Assembly (NCBI GenBank): GCA_029339195.1
Contig: JAPTJF010000746.1
Span: 1 to 16,555 of the forward strand
Direction of reading: 5' to 3'
DNA from: Micractinium sp. NFX-FRZ
Lineage: Eukaryota > Chlorophyta > Trebouxiophyceae > Chlorellales > Chlorellaceae
Length of the DNA: 16,555 nt
In this document: piece after piece, positions 1-9,200 of the stretch
How positions within the stretch are numbered: position 1 is the first letter of the stretch
How the letters are laid out: each line of letters opens with the position of its first letter
The notes under the pieces: generated by a model
What the model was told of the DNA's origin: nothing
The model's database searches: none
Seen by the model: the letters and a program-made list of their open reading frames with translations, nothing else
Translations under genes and position numbers: made by a program

Positions 1-75
<75 letters not shown>
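1..75. repeat. Poly-G homopolymer at the window edge
   Basis: Seventy-five consecutive G residues occupy the left edge, followed by ATCCGGGTG. It lies within or beside the intron upstream of the first visible exon. It may be a real G tract, since the same gene has a 34-nt C tract at 6176, or an assembly or sequencing artefact at a contig end. Either way, the myosin P-loop exons that should lie just upstream are not in the window. Confidence 0.95.
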
Positions 76-76
<1 letters not shown>

Positions 77-271
77 TCCGGGTGACGAGACATGGTGAAG
101 GGGTGGCGGAGAAATTGGGGCGCATATGGCTTTGCTACTCGACAGTTGCGCCCTTTCAAGCAGCAGTCCGCCGGTCCAGGAGGCGCCTGAGCAGCTGTCG
201 CCCACTGTGGCTGGCTTGCCTGCCCACGTAATATGCACTCCTTCTCAGCATTTTCTTCCCCCTGCCCGCAG
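76..271 (+). other. 3' part of an upstream myosin intron
   Basis: This stretch has no conserved myosin coding sequence in any frame. It ends in a pyrimidine-rich tract (CTTCCCCCTGCCCGCAG) directly before the exon that starts at 272. I read it as the end of the intron between the missing P-loop exon and the first visible exon. No promoter can be assigned in the window. Confidence 0.7.
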
Positions 272-745
272 TACCTAGCTCACCGCGCCATGCCGGCGCA
301 CGCCCAGCACTCGCACCTGCACACGGGCAGCAGCGGCGTGGCACGCACAAGCAGCAATGGGCAGGCATCGGCAGGCGGAGCGGCGGGCCACGGGGGAGCC
401 TCAAACGGGGTGGAGAGCGCGCCGATTGAGGAGCAGGTGGGGAGCGGGTGCGGTGCCGTTGTTGACGGAGGATTTTGCTTCCACAAGCTGGTTGGGATAC
501 TGCTGCCTGCCCCCAAGGCTGAGCATGGTGAGCCGCCGAAGACAGCGGCTGCAGGCAGCCAGAGGTTCGGTGGCCATGCGGCGAGAGCAGCCTGTGTGTG
601 GTGCCTCCCTGCACAACCTCACCCTTACTGCACGCAATGCGTGCTGCCCTTACCTGCCCTTCTTGCCAGGTGCTGGAGTCCAACCCTCTCCTGGAGGCAT
701 TTGGCAACGCCAAGACGTCCCGCAATGACAACTCCTCCCGCTTTG
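272..745 (+). other. Motor domain: loop 1 and switch I (exons 1-2)
   Basis: The first visible exon opens with YLAHR, which corresponds to the end of the helix that follows the P-loop in myosins. A stretch rich in Gly, Ala, Ser and His follows (visible residues about 6-50), then IEEQ, and exon 2 begins [16 protein letters not shown]. The second exon ends in the switch I motif NDNSSRF, completed across the intron as GKF. Switch I contacts the ATP gamma-phosphate and Mg2+. The segment between YLA and the LESNP motif is loop 1 at the 25K/50K junction. In plant myosin XI it is only about 10-15 residues, so it is clearly expanded here. The P-loop (GESGAGKT type) is not in any frame of 76-271. Confidence 0.93.
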
Positions 746-3700
746 GTGGGTGGAGTGGGGCACCGCCTCGCTTCGTGGCCATGCTGGTGCTGCCGCCACT
801 GCCCTTGCCATGCCATTGCCGTCACTGCAATTGCTGCTGCCCGCCGTGTCACTTCAACAGCACCACTGTCACGTCCTCCTGCCTCTCCCCCCCACTGCTG
901 CAGGCAAGTTTGTGGAGATAGATTTCGATGCCAGCGGGCGCGTGAGCGGCGCCAGCATCGCCACGTACCTGCTGGAGCGGTGGGCGGGGATGGGGCTGGG
1001 TGGAGAGTGCTGTGGTAGGCTGGTTGAGCTGTAGCAGGCCGACTGGGGCGGCAGTCTGAGTTCAGTTGGCTCTCTACCTGGCCCAGCCCTATGCATGCAC
1101 ACCCTAGCCTGCTGCCTCCTACCGCCCCTCCCCACATCGCCGTCTGGTCCCCCTCGTTTCCTTCCTCCCCGTCTGCCACCGCCCCCGCCCCCTGCAGCTC
1201 CCGCGTGGTCAGCATCAAGGCCCCCGAGCGCTCCTACCACATCTTCTACCAGCTCTGTGCCGGCGCCAGCGAGGAGCAGAGGGAGGAGCTGGGGTGAGGC
1301 GGCGCCCGGGTGTGGCGGGTGACCAGGGTTGTGTGTTCTTGTGCAAGGGGCTGGCAGGTATGAGGGGCGGCACCGTGGCACACCTGACATCCCCGTTGTC
1401 CGCTGATTCACCGCCGGCCAAACACCGCCGCCTGCGCTCATGCCTTGGTCATTCACTCGTTTGCGTGCCCGCAGGCTGGCCGGTGGCGCGTCCTCCTTCC
1501 GCTACCTCAACACCTCCGACGTCTACACCCTCACCGATGTGGACGATGCACAGGAGTTCAGGTGGGAGGGGGTTCAGCTTGCCCCACCCCCGCGGGGTTC
1601 ACAGGGGTTGGGTGACGTGGGGTGGGCCGAGGTGTACCGGGCATGAGCGTGGGTCATGTGTTAACAGGAGTGAGCGTCAGCCGGGCTATGGTATTCAGGG
1701 GTTTACTTGTGAAGGCCGCGGCCGCAGCACGCCGGGTGCCAGTGCAGGGCCTGCGGGTAGCTCCTGCCTCTGCTATCCGCCCGCTGCATGCTCAGGTGTG
1801 CATCATCACCGCCTGCAGGCACACCCTGGAGGCGATGCGCATCGTGGGCCTGCAGCAGCGTCACGTGGATGCAGGTGCTACGGGCGGGGGTAGGGGGTCT
1901 GCGCCTGGGGTGCTGGTGCCAGCATCAGGGCAGAGGCCACACACCTAGGACCAAGCAGCTGGCCGCACACGGAGCTCCTGCTGTGCCTGCCTGACTGCTC
2001 CCACCTGCTGCCCCCCACTTTGCACCCTGCCGGCACAATCTTGCACGACTGCCTGCCTGCTTGGCCGCTTCACCCCAGCCTGCTTGCCTCCATGCTGTGC
2101 CCCACTGCCCCTCACACCTGTTGTCCCCCGCGCAGTGCTGCGCACGGTGGCGGGTGTGCTGCACCTGGGCAACGTGGAGTTTTCAAACAACAACAGGTGG
2201 GGGGGGCGGCAGTGCTTTGTCTGACGCGCCCCCAATTCCGAGACCAGCTTCCCCCGCGCCTCTGCCTTGGAGGAGCGCCGCTCCTTCTCGCTGCTCCTGT
2301 GCGCCTGCCATGAGACCCAGACGGCCCTCAGGGTGCCCACAGCGCCACCGGCCAGGGCCGCAGTTCCTGGCCAGCTGGGACCCCGAGGGCCGGCTGGGTC
2401 TCGTGGCAGGCGCACAGGAGCAGCGAGATGGAGCGGCGCTCCTCCAAAGCAGGGGCGCGGGGGAAGCTCGTCTCGGAGGTGGAGGCGCAGTTTATCGGTG
2501 TCTCAGGCACAGGCTGGTCGTGCACAGCGCCGCTTAAAGCATGGATACCTGCTGGGTCACCACACGCTGGTTGTGCCTGCCGCCCACCCCTGCGCACTTG
2601 GAATTGCTGTCCTGCCCCGTGCCACCTGCTGCAGCGACGAGGCGGGCGTGGCGGACGGGCCCAGCATGGATGCCCTGGAGACGGCTGCCCGCCTGCTGGG
2701 GGTGTCGGACCTGGGGCTGGAGGCGGCGCTGACCACGCGGGCCATTGATGCGCGGGGGGAGCGCATTGTGAAGCGGCTGGACAAGGGTGGGTGGGTGGCG
2801 GGTGTGGTGTGGTGTGGCAGGCAGCGGGTGGGGGATGCGGCGGGTTTGTTGGCTGGTTCAGGTTGGTGGTTGAGACGGTGCATGGGGGCAGTGGGGGCCA
2901 AGAAAAGAAGAAGCAGAGGATTACAGCCCGAGGGGGTGGAGTTGAGGAAGCACATGAAATCAAGCCACAGGCACCAGTCAGCTACCAAGACCGCCTTGTC
3001 ACCCTGCACATGAGTAGCGCCCCACGCTTACCTCCCCTACTCTCCCTCCCATCTGATCACATCTCACTCCCTCCCACACCCATTCCTTCCGTTCCCCTCT
3101 TCCCTCCCCTCCCCTCCCCACGCCCCAACTCTCCCGCGTCCCACCCTGCCCTCTGCCCCCGTTCAGCCGCCGCCGCCGAGTCCCGCGACGCCCTGGCCAA
3201 GACGCTGTACGCCCGCCTCTTCGACTGGCTGGTGGCCGCCATCAACAAGAAGATTGGCTCGCTGGGTGAGCAGAGGCCGAGGGATGCACTCCACCTGTCG
3301 TATGCATGCTGCAGCCTTGCGCTTGGAGTTGCTGGCGGGCTGTGCGGCTGTGGGCAGGCAGGCCTGCAGCATGGACAGCACTGCCAGCCTTGCCCTGCAC
3401 TGGCTGCGTGTTGACACCAGCACTCCACACCAAAACGCTGAACCCCTCCAGGCTCCGGCGGCCGCGCCGGCAGGGACTCCCGCCGCATCGGCATCCTCGA
3501 CATCTACGGTGAGGGGTGGGCAGGAGGGGTGGGCTGAGTGTGGGCATATTTGCAGGGGGTCTTTGGCACACCAAGGGCTGCTGCCATGGGGCTATGGAGG
3601 TGCTGCAGCACACTTGCTGTCACTCCCCCCCCTGTCACTGCTGATGTGCCCGGCCCAGCCCTGCCGGCACTTGTGCGATGAGCAGCTGGGCACGGACCCG

Positions 3701-6174
3701 AGCACCAGTGTGGGTCTCATCACCGCTGCCTGGGTCTCATCACCACTGCCTGTTGCCCCGCAGGTTTTGAGTCCTTTGACATCAATTCCTTTGAGCAGCT
3801 GTGCATCAACCTGGCCAACGAGCGCCTGCAGCAGCAGTTCAACGCACACGTCTTCAAGGTGGGGCAGGGGCGATAAGGGGGCGGGCGAGGGGGGCGCGGT
3901 AGAAGGAGGGGATAAGGGGCCGAGAGAGGGTGGGGTAGGGCCACCGTCAGTCATGGTGGATGTCTGTGGGGGCCGTAAAACTCTAAACCCGTGGGTTGTG
4001 GGTGGGCTGTGCACTCTTGGGTCAGACGTGCACATGATTGAAGCTCCCGTGTGCGCCGGCGGAACGGCAAGCCTGATCCTTACCTGCTCGTCTCTTCTCA
4101 GCAACCCTTCCCCGCCTGCCTGTGCCGATGCAGGGGGAGCAGGAGGAGTATGCTCACGAGGGCATTGCCTGGTCGTACATCGACTTTGTGGACAACCAGG
4201 ACTGCCTGGACCTGTGAGGGGGCGAGGGGGGGCCAGGGGGGAGGGATGGGGCACGCTGCTGGGGGTGCTGCTGAGGGGTGGGTTGTACTGAGCTGTAACC
4301 AGAGCAGGCAGTGCTGCCGCGCCATCGGCGGTATTGTGCTGTTGTTTGTGACGCGCTGCCGACGTTGCTGAGCCGTGCCATGGAGCTGCCTGTGTGCGGG
4401 CTCCCTGCCTGCGCCCCGCCCCGCCCACTCACCATTCACACCCCTTACACGCCGACCCTGCTGGCCTGCAGGCTGGAGGGCGGCACAGGCAACCTAGGTG
4501 TGTTCCCCCTCATTGACGAGGCTTGCCGCCTGCCACGCGCCACGTACCAGGTGTGTGATTTGTGGGAGGGAGGGGCTGGGCCGGGTGGCTTGTGACTTCA
4601 ATGTATGCTGAGTGTCTCATGCACTTGTAAGCCTTCCCCATTCTGACAAGCCCACCCCGACTGCCCTGCCCCCTCCCCCACAACCCGCCCCGCAGGACCT
4701 TGCCCACACGCTGCGCACGCGCCTGGCGGGCGCGCCGCGCTTCTCCGCGCCCCGCCGTGCACAGCATGCCTTTGGGGTGGAGCACTATGCGGGCGAGGTG
4801 GTGTACACCACAGAGCAGCTGATGGACAAGAACAAGGTGCGATTGCACTGGTTTTATTTTATGTGTTCTTGTGTTTGGGTGTTTGTGGGTGTGAACTGGG
4901 GGAGGCGGGATGCTCAACAGAGCAGCCACCGGACAAGACAAGGCGGGGCGTGGAGTCCTGGCGTGCCCTGCTGCGGCCTGCCGCACATCCTGGCGGGCGG
5001 TGCCTCCTCCTCACACCCCTCGCGCTCTTCCCACCCTTTCTGCTTGTTCACCCGCCCCGTCCTCACTCCCCCGCCTGCCCTCCCTCCTCCCGCCCCACCC
5101 TCTGCCCCCCCCCCCCACAGGACTTTGTGGTGGCTGAGCATGCTCACCTGCTGGGCAGCAGCGAGGTGACAATCATACGGGAGCTGTTTGCCGCCGATGC
5201 AGCGGCGGCTGCCACGGGCGGCGCGGCTGCCGACGCCATTGCCACCTCTGCCAGCAGCGAGCTGCCCAGCCCCAAGAAGGTCGACGCGGCGGTGGGCAAG
5301 TCGGGGGTGAGAGGGGGTGAGGGTGGGGGAGGGGATGCTTTGCTTGTGTAAGGAGGTGAAGCGGGTACCGCGCATGTGGGTGAAGTGAGGAGAGAGCGGG
5401 GAGGTCTGGTGGGTGGTAGGCTGCCATGCACAGAAAGATTGGCATTGCCGAAATGGGGGCAAGTTGGTGGGTTGTTTGCGGTAGGAGAAATGCCTTTCCA
5501 TGTGGGAGGTGAGGGGATAAAGGTCGAGCGGGCAACATGAGGAGAGGTTAGGGGTTCAACCCGAGTTTGTGTGCATCCTCGCCACGCCACCCGACTCCCT
5601 GCCTCCCTGCTCCCTCGTTCGCCCGCACCAGCCGGCAGCATCTGGCTTACGTGAGTTGAGGAACCCACCCCCCAGCACCATGACGGCCAGCAGACTGTCT
5701 TTCCATCAAACACCGCCATTGCGGTGCCTTCCTCCCCCTTCTGCCACCTGTTCTCACATGTGTTTTCTCCTCTCAAAAGCCACTCATGCTCCCCCCTCCC
5801 CTCCCCCTGCCAGGCCCGCAAGTCGGCCTTCATGCTGAGCAGCGTGGGCGCCCGCTTCCGCAAGCAGCTGGCCGGGCTGATGGGCACCCTGGCGCAGTGC
5901 CAGCCACACTACATTCGGTGAGGCGGGCAGGCTGTGAGGGGGGAGCGGTTGGCTGGGGCGAAGGCAGGGAGGCTGGGCAGAGCTGCAGGCAGGCGTGTGC
6001 TGTAGCGTTATTGTCGTCCTCATCCAGCGCCACAGCAGCCAGAGCCCCCGTCCCTGCCCTCGCCTCTCGAGCCCACCCAACCAACTACCTACCAACCTGC
6101 CAATCAGCCCACCCCCCCTCGCCCTGCAGCTGTGATGAAGCTCAGCTGCTCCCTCAGCTCCCCACCTTGCATCC

Positions 6175-6210
<36 letters not shown>

Positions 6211-9200
6211 CATGCTCCAACCAATGCCACCTCCCCTGTCCCTGCAGCTGCGTGAAGCCCAACCCCGAGAGCCGGGCAGGCAGCCTGGTGCCCGAGTATG
6301 TGCTGGAGCAGCTGAGGGCGGGGGGCGTGCTGGAGGCGGTGCGCATCGCCTGCGCAGGTGCGTGCATTTTGTTAGCTAAGGCGAGAGTTCAAGAAAGAAG
6401 AATGTAGGCGGCGTGCATCTGCCAGGGTTTAGGGGTCTATGCCCCTCTGCACGCCCCTGTATGTCAGAGAGGGTGTGGTGGCGGTGTGCATTGAGAGCGC
6501 AGGTGGGACGTTACAGGGGATAACCTGCCAACTGTGCCCACTCCTGCGCACAAGGCTGCACTCCGGGAGAAGCTCACCCTCTTGCCCTGTGCGCCTGTGT
6601 CCAATTCCGCAGGCTTCCCCACCCGCAAGCCCTTCATGCCCTTTGCCCAGCGCTACGCAATACTGCTGCCCGATGCCCCCGCCAACAGCCGCCAGCTGCG
6701 CCCAGCCAGCGTGGCTAGCGACCGCAGCAGCAGCAGCGGCACCGGGGGCAGCGGCCTGCCCCTGACGTCCTCTGGATTCATCGACTGGTTTGCTCTGAGC
6801 GAGGCGCAGGTGAGCATGGGAGTGCGGAGGGGCGGGAGGTAGGGAGTTGAGGTCTACGTTGGTCCTGACTTTGTCTGCTGCAGATGGTAGGTGCATGCTG
6901 TGTCCTGCACAGTGGGTGCAACTTGTGTTTTGCAGGTGGGGGCCGGCACTCTCCACACGTGCGGCTATGGGGGTGGCGCTCTCCACGCCTCCTGCCACAC
7001 ACACCAACCCCACCTCTGCCACACCAACCCCACCTGCCCCTGCCTGTGCTGTCTGCCCTGCCTGCCCCTGCCTAAGCTTCCCACCCTGCCTTGCTCCTGC
7101 CTGTCTGCCCGCGGGTGGCTGAGCTGCCCCGCCGGTCCTGTTTGCCTTGCCTGGTCCACGCACCCCGCCTGCTCCTTCTCGCCTGCCTGCCCCCTCCTGC
7201 GCAGGTGGCCGAGCTGTCCCGCCGCATCCTGTTTGCCAGCCAGCTGGAGGGCTGGCAGCTGGGCAGGAGCCGCGTGTTCCTGAGGGCGGGGCAGCTGGCG
7301 CAGCTGGAGGTGAGTGGGGTGGACCGGGGGGGCGGCGGCGGTGCCAGGTTGAGTGGTGGGATGGGGTGGGGTGAGGTGGGCTTGGGTGGCGAGTAGGGGA
7401 CGGGCAAGGCTTGATCACTGGGAGCAGGTCGCCCAAGCGTGCTGGCTACGGTGGGCTGGCCCATGGCAACCCTGCTGTGGTGAAGTTTTCTTTGAGGAGG
7501 TATCCCATTGTGAGCTGTAATCTTGTGCCTGCAATATCGCATGGCTGTTTTCCGTCCGCCGCTGCCATTGACATCCCTGTCCTGTTCCCCGCTGCAGGGC
7601 GTGCGCGGGCGGCGGCTGACAGTGGCAGCAGTGCGCATCCAGGCAGCCTGGCGCGGCATGGATGCACGTCACCAGCTGCGCCGCGCACGGGCGGCTGCGG
7701 TGGCCATCCAGTCCGCCTGGCGCGGCCATGTGGCACGCTGTGCCGTGCAGCGCGTGCGGGAGGAGCAGGCGGCCACACGGCTGCAGGCTTCTTGGCGCAT
7801 GCACCGCCAGCGCTCCGCCTTCCTGCTGCAGCGCCGGTGCGTGGGGTGCACGTGTTGCTGGCAGAGGCCCGCTGCCTGCAGCGCTGTGCCAGCGCCCTGC
7901 CTGCCCACCTGCCCATGCCGTCTTGCTTGCCCTCACCGGCGGCATTGATCATGCATTCTCCGCTCTGCGTCAACCCACGCCTTGTTTGCCGCCCTGACCG
8001 CAGCACTCGTGCCGCCGCCACCATCCAGTCGTATGTGCGCATGCGCCAGCAGCGCCGCCGCTTCCTCAGGCAAGCGCAGTTGCGGGCAGCGGCAGCAGGG
8101 GACGGGCACGCCAGCAGGGTCAGCCGGCTGCATGGTGGCACGCTCACACCGTCTTCGCATGTCACACAGCAGCTGGCTCTTAATCTGTCTTGTGAGCAAA
8201 GTCGAGGCTTGCTTGGCAGGGCCCGGAGGCCTGCCAGAGTCACCTGAGGTGGCGCAGCGACATGCGTTTCCTTCCAGGCTAACCACCTTTCCCAGCCTGT
8301 TTGCCTGCCTGCCTGCCTGCCTCCTGCCTGCAGGGACACCGAGCTGGGGAAGAAGCAGGCGGCGCGTGCAGCAGCAGAGGCGGAGCGCGCTGCCGCTGCT
8401 GTGGTCATCCAGGCAGCCGTGCGGCGCCGCATGGCCCAGAAGCAGGCAAGCTGGGCAGCTGCTTCTGGCACCTTTTTCGCTTGTGCTGTTTCGTTTGTTC
8501 CTCCTGTGAAAGAGGGTGCGGCAGGCGAACTGAGGCGCTCGCCAGTCCGCTGCAACCAGCCTGTACTGATGCTCACTCTCTTGCCACACTCTCGCTCCCG
8601 CTCTGCCAATTGCCGCTCACCCTTGCCCTCTGAGCTCATCCGTTGCTGACCCTGCAGGCAGCGCGGCTGCGGCGTGAAGCCGCAAAGCTGCGCGACCTGC
8701 AGCAGCAGCGGGACTCGCTTCTGGGGGAGAAAGAAGACCTGGAGCAGCAGCTGGCGGCGGCTCTGCAGCGCGCAGAGCGGGCCGAGGGCGAGGTGGCAAG
8801 CCTCAAGGTGCGGTGGAAGTGGGATGGGATGGGGTGCGAGTGGGGCGATGTCTAGTTATCAGTGTGGGGTGTGTGGACCGGAAGTAGCGGTAGGCGGCTT
8901 GAGGCATGCTCGCCAGTGTTGTGCCATGTCTGCCTGTGTTGCCCACATAAAAGTGTCCGTTCTGCGCTCGTCTGCCGCCCTGCGTGGCCAACTGTGCCGC
9001 GCAACCCCTGTTCGACCGTTGTGCCCGCTCCCCTCCCTGCAGGCCCAGGTTGCCAGCCTGTCATCCGAGCTAGAGGCCTCACAGCTGCAGTTGCGCACCG
9101 CACAGGCAGCCGCTGCCGAGGCGGTCACTGCCGCCACCACCTCTGCCGCCACAGCTGCCCAGGCGGCTGTTGCAATCGAGCTGGAGGCTGCGCACCGCAA

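Larger units (their letters stand above)
5121..6357 (+). other. Motor domain: loop 2, actin-binding region and SH helices (exons 15-17)
   Basis: Exon 15 starts [14 protein letters not shown] and runs into an Ala/Ser-rich loop with a lysine pair ([13 protein letters not shown]). Exon 16 resumes [21 protein letters not shown]. The unstructured part is loop 2 at the 50K/20K junction, where lysines normally contact actin. Exon 16 ends HYIR and exon 17 continues CVKPNPES, then [16 protein letters not shown], the SH2/SH1 region that leads to the lever arm. The intron between exons 15 and 16 (5307-5813) is the longest in the gene at 507 nt. Both its flanking exons end in phase 0 and I see no extra exon in it. 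Confidence 0.93.

Noticed and set aside
902..908. AG|GCAAGT at the start of exon 3 as a recursive-splice point
   Set aside because: It looks like an acceptor joined to a GC donor, but skipping exon 3 would break the frame, and the exon encodes conserved motor sequence.
2221..2490. Hairpin as a CRISPR-like or terminator structure
   Set aside because: There is a single inverted pair with no spaced direct repeats, and it sits inside a transcribed intron of a eukaryotic gene.
2267..3013. A plus-strand frame starting MEERRSF across the hairpin
   Set aside because: It reads through both hairpin arms, an intron and exon 8 in the wrong phase. I treat the sequence as an intronic repeat, not a gene.
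5144..5887. A 247-residue open frame on the minus strand
   Set aside because: It runs antisense through motor exons 15 and 16 and their intron, has no recognisable domain, and reflects the scarcity of stops in GC-rich DNA.
6429..7436. A 335-residue open frame on the minus strand
   Set aside because: It covers the antisense of the converter exons and adjoining introns, is Pro/Gly/Ala-rich and shows no family motif.
7446..8639. A 397-residue open frame on the minus strand
   Set aside because: It is antisense to the IQ exons. The sense strand encodes unmistakable IQ motifs with matching splice phases, so this frame is a shadow.
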